64,000 bases of DNA. Origin: Marinobacter gudaonensis (lineage in GTDB: Bacteria > Pseudomonadota > Gammaproteobacteria > Pseudomonadales > Oleiphilaceae). How positions within the stretch are numbered: the stretch's first letter is position 1; the number at the start of each line of letters is the position of its first letter. The stretch spans positions 868,001-932,000 of the forward strand of contig NZ_FOYV01000001.1 in NCBI RefSeq assembly GCF_900115175.1, in the 5' to 3' direction. The translations under genes were made by a program, and so were the position numbers. A model generated the notes under the pieces. That model was not told the origin of the DNA. It searched no databases and saw only the letters and a list, made by a program, of their open reading frames with translations. Of the stretch, positions 22,794-33,096 are shown piece after piece.

Positions 22794-25700
22794 TCAATCC
22801 GGGGGAGTCGCCGAATCGGGCGCAGGCTGGTGCATGGTGCTCTGCGCCAGATCCAGCAGTTCCCGAAGCGCAACGGAAAACATGGCGTATTCCGGCTCCC
22901 TGACACCCTTGAGCTCGGCGAGCATGGATTTCCACCGATCAATCATGTGCTGGTGTCGGTCCAGCCAGGCCTCGACCGACGCGGGCACATCCTCCGGTTT
23001 TCCAGCCATTTTCAGCACCCCGGTGGTGAGTGCACGCTGCTGCCAGTCAAGATCCTCACGGAAGCTTTCCCGGGCCAGCGCCTGCCAGTGCGACGCCGGC
23101 TTCAGCACGGCAATGGCATTGGCGAACCAGCCCAGGTCGAGCCGGTCGCCGAGCTCGTAGTAAAGGTTGGCCACGGTCTTGAGCGGCATACCCGACGCCT
23201 CCTGGGCCTCGATAATACCCAGCGACGAGTACAAGTGACCGGTGCCGGACACCACGGAAGCCAGTTCCGAGGGCAGCCCGGCGTCCACCAGCGCCTGGTG
23301 GCGTTTCTCCCAGGCGGTGCGAGCCTGATCGCCGAGGTATTCGGGCAGGCCCGCGGTGATGGCCCAGACACTGTCAGCGAAGCGCTCCATGTGGTTCTGG
23401 ATACTGAGCTCGGCCCGGCGGTTGCGTAGCAGCCAGCGCACCGAGCGTCGCATCAGGCGCATCAGATCCTGCATCAACTCCATCTGCAATTGCGCCGGCA
23501 CGTGGAAGTCGAGATCCTCGATCCGATCCCACCAGTTGTCGATCCGGAACACATCCCGGGCAATGATCCAGGCCAGAGCGATGGATGCGGCATCGGCGCC
23601 GGTACTCTGGTTGAGTCGCTCCACAAAGGTGATGCCCATGTGATTGACCATGTCGTTGGCAATCTGGGTGGCGATGATCTCGCGCCGGAGTTGATGCTCT
23701 CCCAGCTCCTTCGAGAATTTCTGGGTCAGATCCCGTGGGAACACCTTGTACATTTCGCCGGCCAGTGACGGCTCGTCCGGCAGGGTACTGTCAATCAGCG
23801 TCTGCTTGAGATCGCCTTTGACGTAGGAAATCAGGATGGACAGCTCCGGCCGGGTGAGTCCTTTCTTGTCGAGCTTGCGCTCGGACAGGGTCTCGTCGTC
23901 CGGCAGGAACTCCAGCGAGCGATTGAGCTTACCCTCGCTTTCGAAGGTATTCATCAGCCGGCGATACTCTTCCAACCGGGTAGCAGCGTCCTCGCTGGCG
24001 ATACTGATGGCCTGGGTCTGCCGGTAATTGTTCTTCAGCACCAGCTCGGCGACATCGTCCGTCATCTCCTCCAGCATGATATTCCGCTGCTTGTTGGTGA
24101 GATCACCCATGGCCACCAGCTGGTTAAGCAGGATCTTCATGTTCACTTCGTGGTCGGAGCAATCCACGCCACCGGAATTATCGATGAAGTCGGTGTTCAG
24201 GCGACCACCCCGTAGCGCGTACTCGATACGCCCGAGCTGGGTCAGACCGAGGTTGCCGCCCTCGCCCACGACCTTGCAGCGAAGCTCGGAACCATTGATT
24301 CGAAGGCCATCGTTCGCCTTGTCGCCAACATCGCTGTGGGACTCACTGCTGGCCTTCACATAGGTGCCGATACCGCCGACCCAGAGCAGATCCACCTGAG
24401 CCTTGAGGATGTGCGAAATCAGCATGTTCGGTGGTACGCGGTCTGATTTGATGCCCAGGAGCTTTTTCATCTCCGGGCTGACCGGTATCGATTTGGCACT
24501 GCGGCTGAACACACCGCCGCCCTTGGAGATCAGTTTGCTGTCGTAATCGGTCCAGGCAGAACGGGGCAAAGCGAACAGGCGCTTGCGTTCCTTGAAGCTG
24601 CGCTCGGGATCCGGCGCGGGATCAATGAAGATATGCATGTGGTTGAAGGCGGCCACCAGCTTGGTTTTCTCGGAGCATAACAGGCCGTTGCCGAACACAT
24701 CACCGCCCATGTCACCAATGCCGATGGCCGTGAATTCATCCAGCGCCGGGTTGATGCCCATTTCCCGGAAGTGTCGTTCAACAGACACCCAGGCGCCCCG
24801 GGCCGTGATCCCCATTTTCTTGTGGTCGTAACCGTTGCTGCCACCGGACGCAAAGGCATCGCCCATCCAGAAACCATATTCGGCAGCAAGGCCGTTGGCG
24901 ATATCCGAGAAGGTGGCCGTGCCCTTGTCGGCAGCTACCACCAGGTAGTGATCGTCATCGTCGTGACGGATCACCCGCTCGGGTGGCTGTATGCCGCTAT
25001 CCACCAGGTTGTCGGTGATGTCGAGCAGACCGCGGATAAAGGTCTTGTAGGCTTCGATGCCCTCGGCCTGGAACGCTTCCCGGTCCGAAGGATCGGGCAG
25101 TCGCTTGGCAACAAAGCCACCCTTGGCACCCACCGGCACAATCACCGCGTTCTTGACCTGTTGCGCCTTCACCAGCCCCAGGATCTCGGTACGGTAATCC
25201 TCAAAACGGTCAGACCAGCGCAGCCCCCCACGGGCCACCTTGCCACCGCGCAGGTGCACGCCTTCCACCCTCGGTGAGTACACGAAAATCTCGAACATCG
25301 GCATCGGCAGCGGCATGTCCGGAATACGCGACGGGTCGAACTTCACGCTGATGTAGGGCTTTGGCCCGCCGGCTTCATCCAGCTGGTAGTAGTTGGTGCG
25401 CAGGGTCGCCTGCATCAGTTCCAGGTACAGACGCAGCACCCGGTCTTCACTGAGGTTGTCCACCTCCTCAAGGCCGGCGTTGAACTCGATTTCCAGTTTC
25501 TGCTGGGCCGCCTGGCTCTTGCCGGGGCTCTGATACCGTTCTGGGTTGAACCGGATCTCGAAGAAATCCAGCAGAAGCCGTGCCAGCGACACGTGATTGA
25601 CGAGGGTGTTGGAGATAAACGTCTGGCTGTTGGAGAAGCGGATCTGCCGCATGTACCGGGCGTAGGTACGCAGCAGCGCAATTTCACGCCAGCTCATGTA

Positions 25701-27680
25701 GGAGGACAGCAGCAGCCGGTTAAAGGCGTCGTTTTCGGCGTCCCCATGCCAGACCCGACGGAACAGGTCCTCGAAGATGGGTCGGATACGATGAATATCG
25801 ACCACATTCCCGGTGTAGGCCTGCAGCGTGAAATCGTGGATCCATACGGTCTTGTGGTGGCGGTCAGTCACCTCGAACGGATGCTCACCAATCACCCGGA
25901 AGCCCAGGTTGTCGAATACTGGCATCACATCCGACAGCGGCAGCGGCTCATCCGGATAGAACAGCTTGAAGTGGAGGGTGCTCTCCTCTTCTTCGAGGGC
26001 GCGGTAAAAGCTCATGGCCAGGTCATGCCGGCTGGCCGAGGCTGAGATGTGCTCCAGATCGATCGCTGCCCGCCGGGGTGAGAACATATCCGTGTAGCTC
26101 GGCGGGAAGCCGCCAGCCCACAGGCGGTATAGCTCATTACCCTGCTCTTCCCCATAGGCCTCACTGAGGGCCTCGGACAGCCCGTCACGCCAGGACTGGG
26201 CCAGCTCGATCACCTTTTCGCGAATTTCCGAAATGGGCAACTGGCGGTTTTCCACCTGCGGCACCCGGATGGTGAACTGGACCCTGGCCAGCACCGATTC
26301 GGAGAAGTGGGTGACGAACTCCACGTCCTCCGCCTCCAGACGGTCCACCAGGACCTGCTCCACCCTCAGGCGCAGCTCGGTGTTGTAGATATCCCGCGGG
26401 AAAAACGCCAGGCAGGTGACAAACTGCCCGTACACATCCTCGCGCATGAACAATTCGATGCGCCGGCGCTCCTGGATATACAGGATGCTTTTGGCCACCT
26501 TAAGCAGATCGTCCGGTTCGATCTGGAACAGCTCGTCACGGGGATACACGGTGAGGATCTGTTCCAGCTCCTTGCCCGCGTAGTCGTCCCGCAGGAAACC
26601 GGAGCGCTTCATCACCGCCTGGAACTTGCGGCGCAGCAGCGGAATCTCATCGGGGCGCTCGTTGTAAACCCGGGCCGTGTAAAGGCCGAGGAAACGACGC
26701 TCGCCGACGACCTCGCCCTTGCTGTTGAACTTCTTGACGGCAATGTAGTCCGGATAGGCTGGCCGGTGCACTCGGGAGCGTTGGGCAGACTTGGCGAAGA
26801 TGAAAATGTCGTCGCTGCGAGTCATCTCATGCCGGGTTCGTTGCGGCAGCTCGTTCAGCCGGACCCGATCCGGACGCTCATTGTTGACTCTCAGAATCCC
26901 CAACTCGGAATTCTCGACCCGCCGAACCACCATGCCGCTTTTGTCCTTGGCAAAGTCGTATTCGTCATACCCCAGAAAAGTGAAGTGGTCCCGGGACAGC
27001 CACTCCAGAAACGCTCTGGCCTCGGCTTTCTGATCGTCATTGATACCGGCAGTAGTGCTGTCCAGCTCGCCGAGAATCTCGTTCACCTTCTCGGTAACGA
27101 CCGGGAAATCCGACACGGCGATGCGAACCTCATGGAGAACGTTCTGCAGGGAATCCTCGATATCCCGGAGATCCTGCGGGTCGCTGTGACGATCAATCTC
27201 CAGCACGATAAACGCCTCGTAAAAGGATTCGGAGGCGGTTTTCTTGGTGGAGTGGAGTTTCTTGAGCTTGCCGGCCTTATCGCGCTCCACCTGGAGAATC
27301 GAGTGCTGGATGGAGTGAGTACCGATTTCCCGCTGGTTGATGGCGATGCGCAGGGAATCAATCAGAAAGGGGATATTCGGATGCAGGATAAACACCACCG
27401 TATGTGTCGACTGCCAGCCATCACTCTCCAGATCCGGATTGAACACCGAGACGGGCGTCTCTTCAGCAGAGCGCTTCTGCAGAAACTGCCAGGCGGCCAG
27501 TACGGCACCGTAGGTGTCCGCGAATCGTCGGCTTACAAGTTCCTCCAGAGGTATGTGGGCGTAATGCTGCTTGGCAAATTCGCTGATTTTTTTAGCTTCG
27601 GTCTTGTTGATCTTTTTCGCGAAAGCCTCAGCCAACTGTTCAAAGAATTGATCCTTGCTGGCCACTGTCAGCGCATTCAT
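22794..27680 (-). CDS. gdhB: NAD-specific glutamate dehydrogenase, 180-kDa class
   Basis: Oxidatively deaminates glutamate to 2-oxoglutarate and ammonia with NAD+. At 1628 aa it is the L_180 type, found in Pseudomonas, Psychrobacter and relatives; in that class it serves glutamate and arginine catabolism. The first 700 residues form regulatory ACT-like domains (WQSTHTVVFILHPNIPFLIDSLR and later repeats). The catalytic region starts near 750; GGLRWSDRFEDYRTEILGL and IVPVGAKGGFV (near 850) carry the substrate-binding lysines. The NAD-binding domain includes VVGEGGNLGLTQLGRIEYA. The ATG has GAGG upstream. It is divergent from moxR across 163 bp in which I find no convincing promoter. Confidence 0.96.
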   Translation of the reverse strand: MNALTVASKDQFFEQLAEAFAKKINKTEAKKISEFAKQHYAHIPLEELVSRRFADTYGAVLAAWQFLQKRSAEETPVSVFNPDLESDGWQSTHTVVFILHPNIPFLIDSLRIAINQREIGTHSIQHSILQVERDKAGKLKKLHSTKKTASESFYEAFIVLEIDRHSDPQDLRDIEDSLQNVLHEVRIAVSDFPVVTEKVNEILGELDSTTAGINDDQKAEARAFLEWLSRDHFTFLGYDEYDFAKDKSGMVVRRVENSELGILRVNNERPDRVRLNELPQRTRHEMTRSDDIFIFAKSAQRSRVHRPAYPDYIAVKKFNSKGEVVGERRFLGLYTARVYNERPDEIPLLRRKFQAVMKRSGFLRDDYAGKELEQILTVYPRDELFQIEPDDLLKVAKSILYIQERRRIELFMREDVYGQFVTCLAFFPRDIYNTELRLRVEQVLVDRLEAEDVEFVTHFSESVLARVQFTIRVPQVENRQLPISEIREKVIELAQSWRDGLSEALSEAYGEEQGNELYRLWAGGFPPSYTDMFSPRRAAIDLEHISASASRHDLAMSFYRALEEEESTLHFKLFYPDEPLPLSDVMPVFDNLGFRVIGEHPFEVTDRHHKTVWIHDFTLQAYTGNVVDIHRIRPIFEDLFRRVWHGDAENDAFNRLLLSSYMSWREIALLRTYARYMRQIRFSNSQTFISNTLVNHVSLARLLLDFFEIRFNPERYQSPGKSQAAQQKLEIEFNAGLEEVDNLSEDRVLRLYLELMQATLRTNYYQLDEAGGPKPYISVKFDPSRIPDMPLPMPMFEIFVYSPRVEGVHLRGGKVARGGLRWSDRFEDYRTEILGLVKAQQVKNAVIVPVGAKGGFVAKRLPDPSDREAFQAEGIEAYKTFIRGLLDITDNLVDSGIQPPERVIRHDDDDHYLVVAADKGTATFSDIANGLAAEYGFWMGDAFASGGSNGYDHKKMGITARGAWVSVERHFREMGINPALDEFTAIGIGDMGGDVFGNGLLCSEKTKLVAAFNHMHIFIDPAPDPERSFKERKRLFALPRSAWTDYDSKLISKGGGVFSRSAKSIPVSPEMKKLLGIKSDRVPPNMLISHILKAQVDLLWVGGIGTYVKASSESHSDVGDKANDGLRINGSELRCKVVGEGGNLGLTQLGRIEYALRGGRLNTDFIDNSGGVDCSDHEVNMKILLNQLVAMGDLTNKQRNIMLEEMTDDVAELVLKNNYRQTQAISIASEDAATRLEEYRRLMNTFESEGKLNRSLEFLPDDETLSERKLDKKGLTRPELSILISYVKGDLKQTLIDSTLPDEPSLAGEMYKVFPRDLTQKFSKELGEHQLRREIIATQIANDMVNHMGITFVERLNQSTGADAASIALAWIIARDVFRIDNWWDRIEDLDFHVPAQLQMELMQDLMRLMRRSVRWLLRNRRAELSIQNHMERFADSVWAITAGLPEYLGDQARTAWEKRHQALVDAGLPSELASVVSGTGHLYSSLGIIEAQEASGMPLKTVANLYYELGDRLDLGWFANAIAVLKPASHWQALARESFREDLDWQQRALTTGVLKMAGKPEDVPASVEAWLDRHQHMIDRWKSMLAELKGVREPEYAMFSVALRELLDLAQSTMHQPAPDSATPPD

Positions 27681-27843
27681 GGTCGACCTCAGTTAGTGTG
27701 AAAGAAACGTAATCGGGGTATCGTCACATAAGCATAGTCAAACCCTTGATTTTTGCCGGCCAGACGCCAAAACTGCGGCAACTACCTATGAACGATACGG
27801 GTTTCCCCGGAAGAGCCTCAGCAAGAGGGAGCAGTCATTTCCA

Positions 27844-28806
27844 ATGTCGTTACAGCATACGTTCGGAGAGTTACGGGCACAGTTAGCCAAACGGATAATC
27901 GGACAGAACAAACTGGTGGATCGCCTGTTGATCGCCCTGCTTGCAGATGGCCACCTGCTGGTGGAAGGGGCTCCGGGACTTGCCAAGACCACGGCCATCA
28001 AGGCCCTCGCCGATCATCTGGAAGGTGACTTCCATCGCATCCAGTTCACCCCCGATCTGTTGCCTTCGGACGTGACGGGCAGTGAAATCTATCGGGCGGA
28101 AACCGGCCAGTTCGAATTCCAGCGTGGCCCGATTTTCCACAACCTTGTGCTGGCCGATGAAATTAACAGGGCTCCGGCAAAAGTGCAGTCGGCGCTGCTG
28201 GAAGCCATGGGCGAGCGTCAGGTGAGTGTCGGCATGCGCACCTTCCCCCTCGATCGTCTGTTTCTGGTGATGGCCACCCAGAATCCGATCGAGCAGGAGG
28301 GCACTTACCCCTTGCCCGAAGCCCAGCTAGACCGGTTCCTGATGCATGTGATGATCGACTATCCCTCCGCGGAGGCGGAAAAGGCCATCCTGCAGCTTGC
28401 GCGAAACGATTACCGCCACGGCCTCCCCAAGACGGAGCTGAAGCTCACCGCAGAGCAGGTATTCGAGGCCCGCAACGAGGTCGCCAGCATTTACATGGCC
28501 GACGCCGTGGAGCAGTACCTGCTGGCACTGGTTCTGGCCACCCGGGACCCGGCCACTCTCGATCCGGAACTGGCACGCTGGACAGCCTTTGGCGCCAGCC
28601 CCCGGGGCACCATCGCCCTGGATCGATGTGCCCGGGCACTGGCCTGGCTGGACGGTCGCGACTACGTTACACCGGATGATGTCCGGGCCATCGCCTTCGA
28701 CGTGCTCCGGCACCGGATTCTGCTCACCTTTGAAGCCGAGGCCGAGGGCATGACCGCCGATACTGTGATCGAGCGGCTGGTGGAACGGGTACCGGTAAGT
28801 GCCTGA
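27844..28806 (+). CDS. moxR: MoxR-family AAA+ ATPase
   Basis: Chaperone-like AAA+ ATPase (320 aa) that opens the Bat operon. Walker A GAPGLAKT is at 42-49, Walker B LVLADEINRAPAKVQSALLEAM follows, and sensor motif MATQNPIEQEGTYPLPEAQLDRF is clear. The usual MoxR lid domain fills the C-terminus. MoxR proteins commonly act with VWA-domain proteins to mature enzymes or envelope complexes, and the genes that follow include two VWA proteins. The next gene, DUF58, begins after 52 bp. Confidence 0.95.
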   Translation: MSLQHTFGELRAQLAKRIIGQNKLVDRLLIALLADGHLLVEGAPGLAKTTAIKALADHLEGDFHRIQFTPDLLPSDVTGSEIYRAETGQFEFQRGPIFHNLVLADEINRAPAKVQSALLEAMGERQVSVGMRTFPLDRLFLVMATQNPIEQEGTYPLPEAQLDRFLMHVMIDYPSAEAEKAILQLARNDYRHGLPKTELKLTAEQVFEARNEVASIYMADAVEQYLLALVLATRDPATLDPELARWTAFGASPRGTIALDRCARALAWLDGRDYVTPDDVRAIAFDVLRHRILLTFEAEAEGMTADTVIERLVERVPVSA

Positions 28807-28858
28807 AACCGGCCAGCAACCAAGTCACGGCTGAAGCAAGGCACGGGAACCCACAACC

Positions 28859-29800
28859 ATGGGCATGACCAACGCGACCACGCACATCGGTTTACCGGAC
28901 CTGATCCGGCTACAGGCAGACGCCCGGGCCCTCAGGCTGCCCTCGGCGCGTCCGGTCCGGTCGCGCCAGTCGGGTTTGCAGAGGTCACCACAGCGTGGCC
29001 GTGGCATGGCGTTCGCGGAAGTGCGACTGTACCAGCCCGGAGACGACATCCGCAGCATCGACTGGCGGGTAACCGCCCGGCGCCAGGAACCCCACACCAA
29101 ATTGTACGAGGAAGAGCGCGAACGACCGGTCCTGCTGCTGTGCGATCTCGGCCCGAGCCTCTACTTTGCCAGCACCGGTGCTTTCAAACAGGTTCGCTGC
29201 GCCCAGCTCGCGGCCATTCTGGCGTGGCTGGCGCTGTCCGCCGGCGACCAGGTGGGTGGGATTGTGTTCAATGGGGAGGCCCTGGAGGTACTGCGCCCAG
29301 CCCGACGCAAGAAGTCGGTGTTAAAACTGCTCGACGCGCTGGCAAACCGGCAGCGCACCGCCGACCGTGGGCCTGCTCCCGATGCCGGAGCCGGCGACGG
29401 CAGACTGGACAAAGCACTCACCGAGGCCAGGAGAGTCGCCCACACCGGCAGCCGGATCTTCGTGATCAGCGATTTCCTCGACATTTCTTCTGAAACGGGA
29501 ACCCTGTTGGGCGCCCTGGCGCGGCACAATGCAGTCAGCGCCCTCCGGGTTCTGGATCCGCTGGAGCAGTCACTGCCAGCCAGCGGCCGCTTTGCGGTGG
29601 CCGGCCCCGAGGGGCCAGTGTGGTTCGATGCCGGTAATCCCCGCTTCCAGCGTGCCTGGCAGCAGAAAGTGGCCAGTCACGAACGGCAGCTGGAAGACTG
29701 CTTCAGAACCTCCGGGGTGGCGGCGGCTGACATCTCCACGGCCGGGGACCCGGCGGTTACGCTTAAATCCCTTCTGGGCCCGGGGGGACGCATCGGATGA
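28859..29800 (+). CDS. DUF58 domain protein of the MoxR/Bat operon
   Basis: Cytosolic-looking 313-aa protein with the DUF58 signature VRLYQPGDDIRSIDWRVTAR followed by a degenerate von Willebrand A fold (PVLLLCDLGPSLYF, then GSRIFVISDFLD). The canonical MIDAS DxSxS is replaced by DLGPS. Such proteins always follow moxR in these operons; their biochemical role is unknown. The end overlaps the next gene by ATGA. Confidence 0.9.
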   Translation: MGMTNATTHIGLPDLIRLQADARALRLPSARPVRSRQSGLQRSPQRGRGMAFAEVRLYQPGDDIRSIDWRVTARRQEPHTKLYEEERERPVLLLCDLGPSLYFASTGAFKQVRCAQLAAILAWLALSAGDQVGGIVFNGEALEVLRPARRKKSVLKLLDALANRQRTADRGPAPDAGAGDGRLDKALTEARRVAHTGSRIFVISDFLDISSETGTLLGALARHNAVSALRVLDPLEQSLPASGRFAVAGPEGPVWFDAGNPRFQRAWQQKVASHERQLEDCFRTSGVAAADISTAGDPAVTLKSLLGPGGRIG

Positions 29801-30267
29801 ATCCGCAAGATCCCCTGAGCCAGCTCCGGGACATTCACCTGCCGGCAACCGGTGGCCTGTGGCCCCCAGCCCCGGGCTGGTGGGTCCTGGCCCTGCTTTT
29901 GCTGGCCACTCTGGCAGCGATGGCATGGTGGCTTCAGAGACGCCGGCGCCGGAACCGCTGGCTGCGAACCGCCCGCCGGCAACTGGCAGCGCTTGAACAG
30001 ACCGCTCGCCCTGAGCCCGACTGGTTCACTGCCCTGAATACCCTGCTGAAGGTAGCGGCGCGTCAGCGCTATCCGGAGCAGCACCCGGAAGCCATGTCGG
30101 GAGAGGCCTGGGTAACGTTCCTTCTTGCCACATCACCGCGGGATCGGATTGCCTCAAGACCACTGGTGGAAGCCCTGGTCGAGAGCACCTGGCGTCCGTC
30201 AGCATCCGCGCAGCCGACCCAGGCGGTGGCGTTCGCCCGGCTCTGGCTGGGAGGTCAGAAATGCTGA
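29797..30267 (+). CDS. DUF4381 single-pass membrane protein
   Basis: 156-aa protein with one transmembrane helix (about 27-46, GWWVLALLLLATLAAMAWWL) followed by an Arg-rich stop-transfer RRRRRNR, giving a short periplasmic N-terminus and a cytoplasmic helical domain. The N-terminal DPLSQLRDIHLP is the DUF4381 hallmark. It overlaps DUF58 by 4 bp and batA by 7 bp, so all three are probably translated in a coupled way. The function is unknown beyond its constant company with MoxR and VWA proteins. Confidence 0.88.
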   Translation: MNPQDPLSQLRDIHLPATGGLWPPAPGWWVLALLLLATLAAMAWWLQRRRRRNRWLRTARRQLAALEQTARPEPDWFTALNTLLKVAARQRYPEQHPEAMSGEAWVTFLLATSPRDRIASRPLVEALVESTWRPSASAQPTQAVAFARLWLGGQKC

Positions 30268-31289
30268 CACTGGCCTGGCCCTGGGTATTACTGCTGATTG
30301 CGTTGCCGGTACTGCTTCAATGGCGAAAACCCCGGGGGCAATCGGTGGATGCCCCGGTGCTCCCCGTAGGGCACTGGCTTTCAGACCTGCCCGGCGTGAG
30401 CCGAAAAGGGTCCGCTGTACCCTTCTGGCAGCGACTACTGTTGCTCCTGATGTGGGTGCTTCTTGTTATTGCCCTCGCCCGCCCGCAGCACGTTGGCGAA
30501 CAGGTACAGATGCCGGTCTCGGGGCGGGATTTGATGCTGGTGGTGGATATTTCTCCAAGCATGGACGAGCAGGACATGGTTCTGCAGGGGCGGAGCATCA
30601 ACCGACTGCAGGCCGTCAAACGGGTACTGGATGACTTTATCACCCGCCGACAGGGTGACCGTCTCGGGCTGATACTCTTCGGCACCGAACCCTACGTTCA
30701 GGCGCCCTTGACCTTCGATCTGGAAACCCTGAGAACCCTGTTGAATGAAGCCGGCCTCGGCATGGCGGGACGCGCCACGGCCATTGGCGATGCCGTTGGC
30801 CTGGCAACCAAGCGTCTCCGGGACCGGCCACAGGATCAGCGCGTGGTGGTACTGTTGACTGATGGCGCCAACACCGCAGGTGAAATCACGCCGGACAAAG
30901 CCACCGAGATTGCGGCCGCGGCGGGCGTGCGAATATACACCATCGGCATTGGCGCCGAATCCATGGTGCAAAGGGGGCTGCTCGGTTCACGCCGGGTCAA
31001 CCCCTCCCGCGACCTGGATGAGGACCTTCTCACCCGCATGGCACAGCAGACCGGGGGCGAGTACTTCCGTGCCCGAAGTTTGCCCGAGCTGGAGCTGATC
31101 TACGAGAGCATCAACCGTCTGGAACCCATCGAACTGGAAGGCAAGTATTACCGCCCGGTGACCGAACTCTATGCCTGGCCGGCTGGTCTTGCGGTGCTGT
31201 TATGGCTGATGCTGTTTCTTCACAGGCACGCAGGACAGTTTGCCAGTGCAGGCCGGCGTCGTACCAAGGAGCAAACCGATGTTGGCTGA
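30261..31289 (+). CDS. batA: VWA-domain membrane protein BatA
   Basis: 342-aa protein with helices near 4-21 and 57-74, a periplasm- or cytoplasm-facing von Willebrand A domain, and a C-terminal helix (about 302-322). The metal-ion-dependent adhesion site is intact: DISPS at 96-100, with later Thr and Asp ligands in VLLTDGANTAGE. BatA was named from the Bacteroides aerotolerance operon; the family works with MoxR, but the client is unknown. GGGAGG precedes the ATG. It overlaps the next gene by 11 bp. Confidence 0.92.
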   Translation: MLTLAWPWVLLLIALPVLLQWRKPRGQSVDAPVLPVGHWLSDLPGVSRKGSAVPFWQRLLLLLMWVLLVIALARPQHVGEQVQMPVSGRDLMLVVDISPSMDEQDMVLQGRSINRLQAVKRVLDDFITRRQGDRLGLILFGTEPYVQAPLTFDLETLRTLLNEAGLGMAGRATAIGDAVGLATKRLRDRPQDQRVVVLLTDGANTAGEITPDKATEIAAAAGVRIYTIGIGAESMVQRGLLGSRRVNPSRDLDEDLLTRMAQQTGGEYFRARSLPELELIYESINRLEPIELEGKYYRPVTELYAWPAGLAVLLWLMLFLHRHAGQFASAGRRRTKEQTDVG

Positions 31290-33096
31290 GTTCCACTTAC
31301 TGCGTCCGTTCTGGCTGCTGTTACTGCTGGCCGTGCCAGTCGTCGGCCTCGCCTTGCGCCATGTGCGTCTGGGTGACAGCGGCTGGTCACGATTCATTCC
31401 CGCGCGACTGCTGACCCCGGTGCTGCAGCGCGAAGGTCGTTCCGGCAGGCAACCCGGCGCTTCACCCGCCGTTCCGGCGATGCTCGCAATTACCCTGCTC
31501 ACCCTTGCGCTCGCCGGCCCCGCGTGGCGCGAGGCGCCGACACCTCTGAAACAGCCCGGCGATAGCCTGGTGATTGCATTGGACCTGTCGTTATCGATGC
31601 TGGCAACGGACGTAGAACCCGACCGGCTAACCCGCGCCAAGCGCAAAATCAGGGACATACTCGCAGCGCGCGAGGGCGGTCTGACAGGCCTGCTGGTCTA
31701 CGCCGGGGACGCCCATGTGGTGACGCCTCTGACCGACGATAGCAGGACCATTGAGGGCATGCTCAATGTACTGGACCCGGTCATCATGCCCGCCACCGGC
31801 AACCGTGCGGATCTGGCGGTAGAACGTGCGACGGAATTGCTGGCGCAAGGCGCCCCCGGAACGGGCCGGATTCTTCTGATCACCGATTCGGTCGGTGACC
31901 GGTATCGTGAGCCGATACGTAAAGCGCTTGCGGGCAGCCCGTTCACGCTCAGCACCCTGGTGGTGGGCACCGAGGAAGGCGGGCCCATTCCCCTGGCCCG
32001 TCGTGGGTTTATTCGTGAGGACGGCGAAATCGTGATCAGCCGGGCTGAACCCGGGCAGTTGGCGGAGCTGGCCAGAAACACCGGTGGGCAGAGCCATGAG
32101 CTCACTCTGGACAATGCGGATATCAATGCCCTTGATCTGAGCCCGGAAGCACAGGAAGACTGGCAGGAATCCAAGGACGGCCTGACCGTCAGCCGGTGGC
32201 AGGACGACGGTTACTGGCTGCTCTGGCTGGCGCTGCCGTTGATTCTTCTTGGCTGGCGCCGCGGTGCCCTCACCGTTCTGGCGCTGGCGCTGCTACCGGC
32301 ACTGCCCCGCCCGGCCCAGGCCATCAGCTGGGATGAGCTCTGGCAACGGGAGGATCAACTGGGGCCAGCCCTGATCCAGACCAATCCGGAGCGGGCCGCT
32401 CGCCTTCTGGACGACCCGTCCTGGCGCGGTTCCGCGCTGTACCGGTCAAAGCAATACGACCAGGCGGCGGAGGCGTTCGCGCAGGCGCAGGGCCCGCAGG
32501 CCAGCTACAACCGGGGCAACGCCCTGGCCCGTGCGGGTAAGCTCGAACAGGCCCTCGCGGCCTACGACGAGGCGCTGACCCAGGCACCTGACATGGACGA
32601 TGCCAGACACAACCGGAAACTGGTCGAGGATCTGCTCAACCAGCAGAACCAGGGCAAGAACAGCAGCCCCGCAGACAGCCAGCAAAACCAGTCCGGAAAC
32701 AATAGCAGTCCCGACAATTCCGGTCAGAGCCAGCAGAACCGGAATAACCAGAACCAGGGCAACCAGAATCCCGGGAATCAGGCAAACGACTCACAGGGCC
32801 AGCGCAATCAGGGAGAAGACATTCCGGGCCAGGGTAAACAGGGCGAGGAAGGCGACAGGTCTCCGGAAGAGCCTCAAGGCGAGAGAGAGTCCCGCGGGGA
32901 GTCTTCAGGCGAAGCGGGAACAGAAAGTGCCGAAGGCCAGGCGCCCGCCCAGATTTCCGAAACACCCCTGACGCAAAGCCAGGAACAGTGGCTCAGGCGG
33001 GTACCCGACAACCCGGGCGGGCTTCTGCAACGCAAGTTCCTGCAGCAGTATCAGCAGCGCCAGACTCCATCCGATGAAGGGGATACACCATGGTAA
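31279..33096 (+). CDS. batB: BatB-BatC fusion: VWA domain, membrane helices and TPR protein
   Basis: 605-aa fusion. The first half is BatB: two N-terminal helices (about 10-26 and 66-82), an intact MIDAS DLSLS at 102-106 and a membrane pair near 310-350. The second half is BatC-like: a signal-like hydrophobic turn, then TPR repeats (SYNRGNALARAGKLEQALAA). From about 455 to 560 the chain becomes an extreme Gln/Asn/Gly, then Glu/Gly-rich linker, ending in a conserved-looking tail EQWLRRVPDNPGGLL. The ATG at 31279 is chosen for its AAGGAG site; an upstream in-frame start would overlap batA more deeply. It overlaps batD by 7 bp. Confidence 0.9.
   Translation: MLAEFHLLRPFWLLLLLAVPVVGLALRHVRLGDSGWSRFIPARLLTPVLQREGRSGRQPGASPAVPAMLAITLLTLALAGPAWREAPTPLKQPGDSLVIALDLSLSMLATDVEPDRLTRAKRKIRDILAAREGGLTGLLVYAGDAHVVTPLTDDSRTIEGMLNVLDPVIMPATGNRADLAVERATELLAQGAPGTGRILLITDSVGDRYREPIRKALAGSPFTLSTLVVGTEEGGPIPLARRGFIREDGEIVISRAEPGQLAELARNTGGQSHELTLDNADINALDLSPEAQEDWQESKDGLTVSRWQDDGYWLLWLALPLILLGWRRGALTVLALALLPALPRPAQAISWDELWQREDQLGPALIQTNPERAARLLDDPSWRGSALYRSKQYDQAAEAFAQAQGPQASYNRGNALARAGKLEQALAAYDEALTQAPDMDDARHNRKLVEDLLNQQNQGKNSSPADSQQNQSGNNSSPDNSGQSQQNRNNQNQGNQNPGNQANDSQGQRNQGEDIPGQGKQGEEGDRSPEEPQGERESRGESSGEAGTESAEGQAPAQISETPLTQSQEQWLRRVPDNPGGLLQRKFLQQYQQRQTPSDEGDTPW

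Noticed and set aside
32620..32960. Tandem DNA repeat or CRISPR-like array in the batB-batC fusion
   Set aside because: The low complexity is at protein level (Gln/Asn/Gly and Glu codons in irregular order) with no regular repeat unit or spacer pattern.
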